A DNA stretch of 9,186 nt from Candidatus Bathyarchaeota archaeon (GTDB lineage: Archaea > Thermoproteota > Bathyarchaeia > Bathyarchaeales > UBA233). A model generated the notes under the pieces. It was not told the DNA's origin and did no database searches. It was given only the letters and a program-made list of their open reading frames with translations. The position numbers and the translations under genes were made by a program. The DNA lies in contig SOJA01000028.1 of assembly GCA_004376975.1 (NCBI GenBank), positions 1 through 9,186 on the forward strand, in the 5' to 3' direction. Below, piece by piece: positions 1 to 6,769 of the stretch (position 1 is the stretch's first letter; each line of letters starts with the position of its first letter).

Positions 1-1704
1 TTGTCAATTCCCATTTTCATCATGGGAGTCACGTTGATTCTGTTCAACCTGAAAATACTGTTCGTGTTGATTTTTCCAATTTTGTTCCTCTTCTTTTTGG
101 TGCCTCCACCCACGCAGTTCATGTATAAAGTAGGCGGGACTATGGGTAACTTTAACACGCAAGCATCGTTCACTTTGCTGAAAACCATGGGTTTGCCAGT
201 CACATTATCTTCATCCTTGGGACCCCCAATAATAGTGCTTACCACTTCCGCGGGAGAACCGTTATCGTTCTCAATTGATTTGGCATGCTCAGGAATATAC
301 ACTCTAATAGCCTTCACCATGTTCGCCACTTTTCTAACGTTGGTCGCCTCAGCCTCCGTTCTAAAGAAGATAAGCCTCTTCGCACTAGGCTTCATCACAT
401 TTGAAATTCTAAACATAATCCGCATAACAACAATCATTTCCATTGGATACTGGTTCGGCGAAGAAATAGCCATGCTCATCTTCCACACAGTCGCAGGCTT
501 ACTGCTAATCTTCATCGGAATGCTACTAATCCTCCTCATAGCAGAAAAACTCCTGAAGATACAAATTCTTCCCACACAACAAGAACAACCACCTTGTTCA
601 AAATGCAAAAAAAGCCACAAAAACCTTGAAAACTTCTGCACGAACTGCGGCAACTTTCTCAACCCATTCAAAACAAAAACTTCACAAAAATTCTGGACCA
701 AACTCTTCCTCTTGCTAATAAGCTGCTCCATAATAACCTTAACCATTCAAGCACCCACATTCGCCATTGCCCCAGAAGCCATAGGAGTAACATCAGGATG
801 GGAGAACGCAACCAACATCTTTCCAGCAACCATCACAGCAGACCAAAACGTAAACTACACACTTAGATTCCTCTACAGAGATAGAGACTATGAAAGAATA
901 GCATATCAAGACGCCTCACTAATGTACGCCTACTTCCCCACCAACACCTCAACCTCAACAGTATACGTAGACCTAGGAGTTGCAAACAGCATCTCAAAAC
1001 TTCACAGCTGGGAAGTATGCCTAATAACATGGCAAATAGCTCAAGGAAAATATCCTCTCGTATCAGTACTGGACTCAAGAGACATACAACTCCTAGAAGA
1101 CGTTCCCATAATAGCTCGATACCTCGTTTTTGAAAGCCCACAGAACTACACGCAAGTTACACTTTACTGGTACGAAATAGCAACATTCAACACAGGCTTA
1201 ACAGTGGCACAAAAATACGTCAGAATCAGCCTAATAATCCTAACACGAAACTCAACAAACATCCAACAACTTGAACAAGAACTACTAATTATTGGACAAA
1301 TCATCGCATCATACTGGGAGCCACTGAAGACCCAGTCCTTAATCTCCCTCGGCGTCCCTGCCCAACAAATACTACTAGTTCTGTCAATAGGCTTCATAGC
1401 ATTCACCAAAACGGCACAGCAATCAAACGAATGGAGAAAAAAAACAAACAACCAGAAAATCTTCAACAGCTTTGCCTCTCCAAACGAAAAACTAATCCTC
1501 CAAACACTCTTGGAACTTGCCCAAAAAAAGAAGACCATGGAAACAAGAGAAATAAACGCAGCAATAAATAAAAACCAAAAGAAATCCATGAATTATACCA
1601 AACTGCTAGAAACTTTGAACAACCTAGAAGAATACGGATTCATAAAAAAAGACATAATCTCTATGAAAAATAGACCTAGACTAATATGGAAAGCTAAGTA
1701 TTAA
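1..1704 (+). CDS. Archaeosortase/exosortase family transpeptidase fused to zinc ribbon, EpsI-like domain and winged-helix tail (5' partial)
   Basis: This is a membrane cysteine transpeptidase of the exosortase/archaeosortase family, which in known members cuts C-terminal sorting signals on surface proteins. Residues 1-185 are multi-helix membrane core with the family triad: Cys96 in ACSG, Arg141 in NIIR and His162 in FH. Residues 199-216 hold a CxxC...CxxC zinc ribbon on the presumed cytoplasmic side. A helix at about 233-250 leads to an extracytoplasmic domain (about 255-445) resembling EpsI/DUF3485, with LHSWEVCL (His335, Cys340) and an LYWYE strand near 388-392. A helix at about 449-468 returns to the cytoplasm, and residues 489-567 look like a winged helix. 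Family cores usually have several more N-terminal helices, and the frame is open at base 1, so the true start probably lies upstream; the TTG at base 1 may be an ordinary Leu codon. The fold assignments for the EpsI-like and winged-helix parts are inferences from pattern. Confidence 0.85.
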   Translation: MSIPIFIMGVTLILFNLKILFVLIFPILFLFFLVPPPTQFMYKVGGTMGNFNTQASFTLLKTMGLPVTLSSSLGPPIIVLTTSAGEPLSFSIDLACSGIYTLIAFTMFATFLTLVASASVLKKISLFALGFITFEILNIIRITTIISIGYWFGEEIAMLIFHTVAGLLLIFIGMLLILLIAEKLLKIQILPTQQEQPPCSKCKKSHKNLENFCTNCGNFLNPFKTKTSQKFWTKLFLLLISCSIITLTIQAPTFAIAPEAIGVTSGWENATNIFPATITADQNVNYTLRFLYRDRDYERIAYQDASLMYAYFPTNTSTSTVYVDLGVANSISKLHSWEVCLITWQIAQGKYPLVSVLDSRDIQLLEDVPIIARYLVFESPQNYTQVTLYWYEIATFNTGLTVAQKYVRISLIILTRNSTNIQQLEQELLIIGQIIASYWEPLKTQSLISLGVPAQQILLVLSIGFIAFTKTAQQSNEWRKKTNNQKIFNSFASPNEKLILQTLLELAQKKKTMETREINAAINKNQKKSMNYTKLLETLNNLEEYGFIKKDIISMKNRPRLIWKAKY

Positions 1705-1717
1705 GTATCTAGAAACC

Positions 1718-1723
1718 TTAAAA
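1718..1723 (+). promoter_or_regulatory. Probable TATA box for the coiled-coil membrane protein gene
   Basis: TTAAAA preceded by AAACC lies in the 49-bp gap after the archaeosortase stop. About 26 bases downstream is near 1747, only a few bases before the ATG at 1754, so a leaderless or nearly leaderless transcript is likely. No Shine-Dalgarno sequence is visible before that ATG, which fits. This would let the downstream pair be transcribed independently of the archaeosortase. Confidence 0.4.
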
Positions 1724-1753
1724 GATGACCAGCGTTATTTGATTCTGAAAACC

Positions 1754-2674
1754 ATGTGCCCTGACAAAACACAAAGAACACAAGAAACAGAGAACGAACC
1801 AGTCGAACTAACCAGTACACAATATCTAATAGAAACAATCGAACAACTACAAGCAAACAACGAAAACCTGAAACTTGAACTCACAAAGGCAAGACGCATT
1901 CCATCCGGCAAAATCGGCATAACACTAATAATCCCAGGCGCTCTATCCCTCATCTTCTCAATAATGAACAACTCACAAGTACTAGCCTTCATCGGCTTAG
2001 GCTTAACTTTCTGGGGCGCCCTCTTCTTCTTCGTCAGACCCATAAAATACGTCAAAAGCAGCCTCCTAGACTCCACAGCAATATCATCCTACCACACAAT
2101 AGACCGAATAATCAAAGACCTAAAATACAAAGGAAAAAGCTACTACATACCACCCTACCCAAAAGAAATCTACCTCCCAGAACACCTCAAAGGTCTAAAA
2201 AACATGATAGTCTTCATCTCAGAAGACAGCGGCCCAGACATGCCCTCCATCGAAGAAATCGCAAAAAGCAAATTCCTACTCAAAACCCCAAAAGGAATAT
2301 GCGTAGCCCCACCAGGCCTAGGCCTCCTAACACAATTCGAAAAAGAACTCAGAACAGACATCACAAAACTAGAGCTCACCGACTTATGCGACAGCCTTCC
2401 CCAACTAATCCTTGAAAACTTCCAACTAGCAAAAGAAATTGAAATGAAAACCGAAAAAAACCAAGTACACCTAAAAATCTATGATTCCATATACAAAAAC
2501 CTCTACAGCAGAGAACAAAACCTGAAAAGCATTCATTTTCTAGGATGCCCCCTCGTAAGCGCAATAACCTGTGCAATAGCCAAAACCACAGGAAAAATAG
2601 TCACGATACATCAAGATAAAACATCTCTAGACGGACAGACAATCGAAGTCTGGTACAGATTCATAGAAGGCTAA
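1754..2674 (+). CDS. Coiled-coil, two-helix membrane protein of unknown function
   Basis: I do not recognise this family. The 306-residue product has a polar N-terminus, a likely coiled coil at about 22-47 (EQLQANNENLKLEL), a pair of membrane helices at about 53-70 and 76-94, and then a soluble C-terminal domain of about 200 residues. Both ends should face the cytoplasm, since the helices form a hairpin flanked by Lys/Arg. The soluble part contains a Gly/Pro-rich loop (VAPPGLGLL) and, near the end, a conserved-looking segment with GCPLVSAITCAIAKTTGK. I chose the ATG at 1754; a TTG in frame at 1739 would add five residues but sits closer to the TATA box than a start site should. The gene follows the archaeosortase by 49 bp in the same direction and is followed after 3 bp by another membrane gene, so it may be an accessory of the archaeosortase. 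That link is inference from position. Confidence 0.8.
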   Translation: MCPDKTQRTQETENEPVELTSTQYLIETIEQLQANNENLKLELTKARRIPSGKIGITLIIPGALSLIFSIMNNSQVLAFIGLGLTFWGALFFFVRPIKYVKSSLLDSTAISSYHTIDRIIKDLKYKGKSYYIPPYPKEIYLPEHLKGLKNMIVFISEDSGPDMPSIEEIAKSKFLLKTPKGICVAPPGLGLLTQFEKELRTDITKLELTDLCDSLPQLILENFQLAKEIEMKTEKNQVHLKIYDSIYKNLYSREQNLKSIHFLGCPLVSAITCAIAKTTGKIVTIHQDKTSLDGQTIEVWYRFIEG

Positions 2675-2677
2675 CAA

Positions 2678-2884
2678 ATGAATTTCCCCCTGTCCACATC
2701 AGACATAAGCCTCTGGCTCGCCGTCACAGCAATAATCCTCTTAGTAACATCTGAACTACTATCCTCCTCAACCGGCTACTCAAGAAACATCGTGATAGAA
2801 AAGAAACGCCTAAGACTAGTAGCCCTAGCACTAGGAACAGGCTTCATGATCACAGTTGTAATGCGCGTTTTTCAACCCATCTGA
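2678..2884 (+). CDS. Small two-helix membrane protein, unknown function
   Basis: A 68-residue protein with two hydrophobic helices, at about 9-29 and 46-65, joined by a basic loop (IEKKRLRL) that should sit in the cytoplasm, which places both termini outside. The ATG begins only 3 bases after the stop of the preceding gene, so the two are almost certainly co-transcribed and probably translationally coupled. The base and codon use (A/C-rich coding strand, many CTA and ATA codons) matches the two upstream genes, which supports it being a real gene of the same unit. No known family is recognised. A role as a small subunit of an archaeosortase-associated membrane complex is possible but rests on position alone. 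Confidence 0.7.
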   Translation: MNFPLSTSDISLWLAVTAIILLVTSELLSSSTGYSRNIVIEKKRLRLVALALGTGFMITVVMRVFQPI

Positions 2885-2959
2885 TTCCCACTAACTCTCT
2901 CCAGAGCAAAAACAACTGAAAAAACTGCAAAACCAACATATGAACAACAACTTATAAGC

Positions 2960-2967
2960 TTAAATAG
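2960..2967 (+). promoter_or_regulatory. TATA box for the ECF transporter S-component gene
   Basis: TTAAATAG matches the archaeal TATA consensus. Its centre is about 26 bases before position 2990, giving a leader of roughly 20 bases to the ATG at 3009. The start is preceded by GTGA at 2998-3001, a weak match to the archaeal GGTGA ribosome-binding signal. Confidence 0.5.
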
Positions 2968-3008
2968 TTGCTTCTAGAACGTCGTTTCCAGCTTGAAGTG
3001 AACATGAC

Positions 3009-3626
3009 ATGAAAAAAGACGCAAAAACAATTGCTGGCACCGCTATTCTAGGCGCTCTAGTAATAGTTTTCGATTACTCCATGAAGTTTTCACACCTGAA
3101 AATCCCATTCCCTTGGCTCCCATATCTAAAATTTGATTTCACCGGCATTCCAATAGTGCTCTCACTGCTGCTTTTCGGCTTAACACCTGGAGCAACAACC
3201 TCGGCAGTAGCCTTCCTAGCAATCCTCACACGCAGCGGCGACCTTATTGGAGCATCAATGAAAGCTCTAGCAGAATTCTCAACAATACTGGGGATGGCCT
3301 TCATCCACAGTCTGCTCATAAAATCGGAAAAACTCGCAAAAGCTTCATCATTAATCCTTGGCGTCACCCTACGAATCACAGTCATGTTCTGTGCAAACCT
3401 AATAATCCTTCCCATTTATCACAAAATCCCCCAAACGGTAGTAATTGCAACAAGCCCCCTAACAGCAGCATTCAACGCGATTCAAGGCACAATAAGCATC
3501 CTCCTAGGATACCTACTCTACGACATCATTGTTCGCAGAATTTCTTCGCGCATCTCTTCAGCACATGGAAAAAAGAAGTTGCCTTCAAACACCACTAAAC
3601 AAACAAGTCCTTATCCCTCGGCCTAA
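3009..3626 (+). CDS. ECF transporter S component, RibU-like
   Basis: This is a membrane substrate-binding subunit of an energy-coupling factor vitamin transporter. The 205-residue protein is almost entirely hydrophobic, with about five or six helices, and carries the RibU-type signature around residues 36-60 (WLPYLKFDFTGIP, then LLFG), where flavin-binding S components have a PxLKxDxxxIP segment. S components bind the vitamin and are driven by a shared T-subunit and two ATPases, none of which are in this window, so it would rely on a module encoded elsewhere. Riboflavin is the best guess for substrate; a related compound is possible. The C-terminal tail after residue 177 is basic and polar. 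Its last 32 bases overlap the 3' end of cofE on the other strand. A second ATG at 3004 is out of frame. Confidence 0.8.
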   Translation: MKKDAKTIAGTAILGALVIVFDYSMKFSHLKIPFPWLPYLKFDFTGIPIVLSLLLFGLTPGATTSAVAFLAILTRSGDLIGASMKALAEFSTILGMAFIHSLLIKSEKLAKASSLILGVTLRITVMFCANLIILPIYHKIPQTVVIATSPLTAAFNAIQGTISILLGYLLYDIIVRRISSRISSAHGKKKLPSNTTKQTSPYPSA

Positions 3627-4347
3627 TCAGTTCAGTTGCCTTCGCCTTCTCAGACTTCAAATAAGCATATCCACGAATTATCGCAACAGGAATACCTTCC
3701 GCAGCTTGTCCAATAACCAATTCAGCCGCCGAAGCCAGTTCATCAGCGATTGCAGTTCTTTTCACCTTCAGAACATACCCAAACAAATCTTTCTCCCCCA
3801 TCAGACTTCGAATAGGATCAATTCCAGCAACACCTATAGCAACATTAATCTGACCATCACGTAAAGGTCGACCATGAGTATCAGAAACGATAACTGCAAC
3901 ATCCATTCCAGTCAACTTCTTCAGTTTACCCCGAATCCTCTGCGCCGAACAATCAGGCTCCACAGGCAACAACGCAACATTTCTTTCTCCTGGGACATTA
4001 GATTTATCCACCCCAGCATTGGCACAAACAAATCCATGACTGGTTTCAGCAATTATGTTTCCACCACCCATTCGAACAATACTTTTCGACTGACGGAGAA
4101 CAACCTCGATAAGGGCTGGATCCTTATTAAGCCGTTGACCCAAATTCACTGCAAACTGTGAAGGCTTCACTCCGTCAAGATTTACAACGTTTCCTTCCGC
4201 ACGAGAAACAAAAACATGAGTGACTACTATGACATCGCCATCTACAATGTGAATTCCTTGTCGCTCAGCACCATTACAGATAAGCTCAGCTAAATCATCT
4301 CCTTCCATCACTATTGGCAAACCCTCAAGCCCAATTATCTGAATCAT
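3595..4347 (-). CDS. cofE: Coenzyme F420-0:L-glutamate ligase
   Basis: CofE is a cytoplasmic, GTP- and metal-dependent enzyme that adds L-glutamate residues to the lactyl end of F420-0, completing the redox coenzyme F420. The 250-residue length is normal for the archaeal single-domain form. Recognisable blocks are GDVIVVTHVFVSRAEG near residues 38-53, SDTHGRPLRDGQINVAIGVAG in the middle, ADELASAAELVIGQA and the closing IIRGYAY. In the first block the family usually has a Lys before the SKAEG-like segment; here the matching position appears to be Val, a difference worth noting. The ATG at 4347 is supported by GGAGGG at 4354-4359, six bases upstream. The gene faces the ECF S-component gene and overlaps its end. 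F420 and riboflavin share a ribityl-uracil precursor, which makes the pairing suggestive, but the opposite strands argue against an operon. Confidence 0.95.
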   Translation of the reverse strand: MIQIIGLEGLPIVMEGDDLAELICNGAERQGIHIVDGDVIVVTHVFVSRAEGNVVNLDGVKPSQFAVNLGQRLNKDPALIEVVLRQSKSIVRMGGGNIIAETSHGFVCANAGVDKSNVPGERNVALLPVEPDCSAQRIRGKLKKLTGMDVAVIVSDTHGRPLRDGQINVAIGVAGIDPIRSLMGEKDLFGYVLKVKRTAIADELASAAELVIGQAAEGIPVAIIRGYAYLKSEKAKATELIRPRDKDLFV

Positions 4348-4353
4348 CCATAA

Positions 4354-4359
4354 CCCTCC
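4354..4359 (-). promoter_or_regulatory. Shine-Dalgarno sequence for cofE
   Basis: Read on the minus strand this is GGAGGG, six bases before the ATG at 4347-4345. It fixes the cofE start and is the strongest ribosome-binding site in the window apart from that at 7018-7023. Confidence 0.75.
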
Positions 4360-4598
4360 ATTACTCCATTACATAGAGACATATAACAAATGCGATCACC
4401 AACACCTGTTAACCGAAGGAGAAACCATATGACCAATAACTCCAAGCCAGGCGCGCACGCTTAATAAGAGATATACACGTCCACAAACCTCTGTATCGAC
4501 GCGTTATTCGGCCAAAACAACGGCAACCGTCAATACCTAATTCTCATACTCAATTTCAAATGTTCACCAAAAGACAACACTCATAACGTCAGATTTTC

Positions 4599-4606
4599 TT
4601 AAATAG
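4599..4606 (+). promoter_or_regulatory. TATA box for the HAD phosphatase-kinase fusion gene
   Basis: TTAAATAG, identical to the box before the ECF gene, with a predicted start near 4628 and a leader of about 20 bases to the ATG at 4650. A GGAG at 4634-4637 lies 12 bases before the ATG, slightly far for a Shine-Dalgarno site. Confidence 0.5.
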
Positions 4607-4649
4607 ACAACAATATAAAAATGCGAAAATGATGGAGACAATTGGTTGA

Positions 4650-5915
4650 ATGATTCCAAGGACTGACAAGCAAAAACCAAGGGGTCTAGTAGTATTCGAT
4701 GTGGAGGGCGTCTTGTTGCCTAAAAGGCGTTACATACCTTTCGAAGCAACAAAAAGGCTTGGATTTCTGAATTTCCTAAAAATCATAGTCTATGGTCTTC
4801 TTTACGAAGTTGGTTTGTCATCACTTGAAACTGCTTTGAAAAAAATTTATGAATGTTTCAAAGGGTACACCATTGAGGAACTACATTACTACTATGAGAA
4901 AATGCCTTTGCTCCCGGATTCAATTAAAGTTCTGGAGTCTCTGCACAACAAGGGATGGAAAACCGCTCTCATAAGCTCAGGTCTTCCCAACATTTTCATC
5001 CAGGAACTAGCAACAAAGCTCAAGGCAGACTACGCTTTCGGTTTAGAACTGAAAACTGCCAACGGCAAATTCACAGGTGAAATCAAAGGAGATGTCATAA
5101 CAAAGAATGGAAAGGCAATAATTCTAAAAGAAATCCTACGAAGTGAAAGCATATCTCCACAAAACTGTATCCTAGTTGCTGACGATCGAAACAACCTGCA
5201 AATGTTCAAGTACGCCGATTTAAAGATAGGATATAACCCCGATTTCATGCTAAGCGCCAAATCAGACTACACCGTAACCGGAAGATTGCACGAAATCTTG
5301 CCGATCATAACACAAATGAAACCTGAAAAACCTAAACGAAATCTCACAAGAAACCAAATCATCCGTGAAACAGTTCACATTAGCGGTTTCGCAATACCCT
5401 TCATTTGCTCATACTTTATCAACCGTTATCTTGTAGCTCTCTTAATTTTTCTTATAACACTTATTTACATTATGGCTGAACTAGCTAGAATCACAGGAGC
5501 AATCTTCCCCATATTCACTTCCATAACTTCACATGCCGTTGTCAAATTGGAACAATATGAATTCGCAACAGCTCCAATTTTTTACGCCTTCGGCATAATA
5601 ATTTCACTAGTTGTTTTTCCACCGTCGATTGGGTATGCTTCAATTGCTGTGCTCACGTTAGGCGATGGATTCGCAGCCCTATTCGGCGGGAAGCTTGGAA
5701 AAACACGATTTCCATTTAACAAAACTAAATGTCTTGAAGGCTCTCTTTCCGGTTTTATCTTTGCTTTTATAGGAACCCTATGCTTCATCGATCCAACTAG
5801 AGCCTTTATAGCTGCAATGACTGGAATGTCTGTCGAGTGTTCTCCTACGCCGATAAGTGACAACCTTATGATTCCTTTGATCACAGGTGCTGTACTAACT
5901 CTAACTTTAATTTAA
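4650..5915 (+). CDS. Fusion of HAD-IB phosphatase with dolichol-kinase-like (SEC59/DGK1) membrane domain
   Basis: Residues 1-220 form a cytoplasmic HAD phosphatase related to phosphoserine phosphatase. Motif I is FDVEG (Asp17 nucleophile; Glu19 where most have Asp), motif II ISSG (Ser109/Ser110), motif III a Lys near 155-160, and motif IV ADDRNN (Asp178, Asp179). Residues 230-421 are a multi-helix membrane domain of the CTP-dependent polyprenol/diacylglycerol kinase family: RETVH at 239-243 stands where RKxxH is usual, followed by LGDGFAALFGGKLGK near 337-351, KCLEGSLSGF near 360-369 and SDNLMIPL near 403-410. Such enzymes phosphorylate dolichol or other prenols, supplying lipid carriers for protein glycosylation. 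A phosphatase joined to a lipid kinase suggests a two-way switch or recycling of polyprenyl phosphates, but the HAD substrate is not deducible. An in-frame TGA directly before the ATG fixes 4650 as the earliest possible ATG start. Confidence 0.88.
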   Translation: MIPRTDKQKPRGLVVFDVEGVLLPKRRYIPFEATKRLGFLNFLKIIVYGLLYEVGLSSLETALKKIYECFKGYTIEELHYYYEKMPLLPDSIKVLESLHNKGWKTALISSGLPNIFIQELATKLKADYAFGLELKTANGKFTGEIKGDVITKNGKAIILKEILRSESISPQNCILVADDRNNLQMFKYADLKIGYNPDFMLSAKSDYTVTGRLHEILPIITQMKPEKPKRNLTRNQIIRETVHISGFAIPFICSYFINRYLVALLIFLITLIYIMAELARITGAIFPIFTSITSHAVVKLEQYEFATAPIFYAFGIIISLVVFPPSIGYASIAVLTLGDGFAALFGGKLGKTRFPFNKTKCLEGSLSGFIFAFIGTLCFIDPTRAFIAAMTGMSVECSPTPISDNLMIPLITGAVLTLTLI

Positions 5916-5943
5916 AAGCTAGGCTCGCTCTGTTTTGCTGTGC

Positions 5944-5964
5944 TTTTTCCCTAGAAAATTTTTT
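5944..5964 (+). terminator. T-run terminator after the phosphatase-kinase gene
   Basis: Two T-runs, 5944-5948 (five T) and 5959-5964 (six T), begin about 30 bases after the stop codon of the plus-strand gene. Archaeal RNA polymerase stops at such oligo-T tracts. There is no clear GC hairpin before them. Confidence 0.4.
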
Positions 5965-6016
5965 GCGGCGTTTTGGCTGTGGAAAAGTGGGGATTGAAAT
6001 GGAGATTCTATGTTTC

Positions 6017-6475
6017 TTATGTTTGTTCTGTTCCGGTTATTATTATGTCAAAGCTGAAGCTTGTGACTCCACTCACATCCGGTGAAACTGAAAGGGTTAA
6101 AACTGCTTGAACAACTGGCACTGTAGTGTTTAGCACGTTGCCTTCTTGATTCCAGCTTAGAGTTATATGTTCGAAAGCTGATGTTGAGTCCCAATTGTCT
6201 GTTGTTATATTAAGCACTACAGGTAGCGTACCTCCATTTTTTATGAACACCGTCTTATTAGCTATGTCTCCAGGCTCCAGAAAACCCCAATCAATATCTG
6301 TTACGTTACTGGTGCAAGCGCTATCCCAATACACACTTACTCCAACCGTCCTTAGATTTCCAGTACTTGGGACTCTTTGGTATGCACTAAGCAAGCTTGC
6401 TGCCAAAACGCTTACGACAATTCCTATCGTTGCAACGATCAGGATAATTTCAACACGGGTTCTTTGTATGGACAT
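6017..6475 (-). CDS. Small membrane-anchored surface protein, probable beta-sandwich fold
   Basis: The 152-residue product has a short basic N-terminus, one strong membrane helix at about 9-31, and an exported domain rich in beta-prone, Thr/Ser/Val residues. The exported part reads as one immunoglobulin-like sandwich: VGVSVYWDSACT near 44-55, IDWGFLEPGD near 61-70, VFIKNGGTLPVVLNIT near 76-91, ITLSWNQEG near 104-112 and a closing FSFDIIITG. I recall near-identical patterns in small proteins that are common in Bathyarchaeia genomes; the family's function is not known to me. Four N-glycosylation sequons (NVT57, NKT73, NIT89, NTT116) fit an outer-surface location. There is no C-terminal sorting signal or second helix, so it is not an obvious archaeosortase substrate. 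The ATG at 6475 is supported by GGAGT at 6484-6488. It is a single gene converging on its plus-strand neighbour. Confidence 0.85.
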   Translation of the reverse strand: MSIQRTRVEIILIVATIGIVVSVLAASLLSAYQRVPSTGNLRTVGVSVYWDSACTSNVTDIDWGFLEPGDIANKTVFIKNGGTLPVVLNITTDNWDSTSAFEHITLSWNQEGNVLNTTVPVVQAVLTLSVSPDVSGVTSFSFDIIITGTEQT

Positions 6476-6483
6476 CTTATCTG

Positions 6484-6488
6484 ACTCC
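6484..6488 (-). promoter_or_regulatory. Shine-Dalgarno sequence for the small surface protein
   Basis: GGAGT on the minus strand, eight bases before the ATG at 6475-6473. It selects that ATG as the start. Confidence 0.5.
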
Positions 6489-6512
6489 TGCTCTGTATAG
6501 CATATCTTAAAT

Positions 6513-6520
6513 CTTAATAA
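6513..6520 (-). promoter_or_regulatory. Probable TATA box for the small surface protein gene
   Basis: TTATTAAG on the minus strand. Its predicted start near 6490 gives a 15-base leader that just includes the Shine-Dalgarno site at 6484-6488. A second candidate, TTTAAG at 6506-6511, would start too close to the site to include it. Confidence 0.35.
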
Positions 6521-6748
6521 ACGTTATTGTCTATGATAACTACACAAATACACTTCACAAACATCCAAAAGCAAGAACCCTATGATACAAAAAACACAAA
6601 CCATAACTTCTGTGCAACTAATCTTTCGAAAATCATGCTTAGCGCAGCTAACACACGCGACATGACAAGCACCTTTAACACCAGAAGAACTCTAAAAAAC
6701 AGCAAGAGCAAACAAGTTTCCTCAAAAGAATGACATGAAACAGCAAAC

Positions 6749-6769
6749 TCTCCGGATTCTCACCGGAGA
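6749..6769. repeat. Perfect 7-bp inverted repeat (hairpin)
   Basis: TCTCCGG at 6749-6755 pairs with CCGGAGA at 6763-6769 around a 7-base loop, in a stretch that is otherwise A-rich. It could be the stem of a small RNA or a chance palindrome; no T-run follows it, so it does not look like a terminator. Confidence 0.45.

Larger units (their letters stand above)
4348..4649. other. Divergent intergenic region between cofE and the phosphatase-kinase gene
   Basis: This 302-bp stretch holds the two outward-facing control regions and no gene that I can support. On the minus strand GTTATATG at 4380-4387 could be the cofE TATA box, giving a start just at or before the Shine-Dalgarno site. On the plus strand TTAAATAG at 4599-4606 serves the next gene. 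The middle (about 4390-4590) has no tRNA-like arms and no convincing reading frame. Confidence 0.5.

Noticed and set aside
3529..4161. Plus-strand frames of 95-111 codons across cofE
   Set aside because: They lie antisense to a clear cofE gene and read as Ser/Asn/Arg/Thr-rich shadow peptides.
6531..6540. ATGATAA resembling a C box of a C/D guide RNA
   Set aside because: It differs from the consensus and no CTGA D box or D'/C' pair follows at the right distance.
6527..6733. 68-codon plus-strand frame in the long intergenic region
   Set aside because: It has no ribosome-binding site, a TTG start, and an Asn/Thr/Lys-rich low-complexity product that simply reflects the A/C-rich strand.
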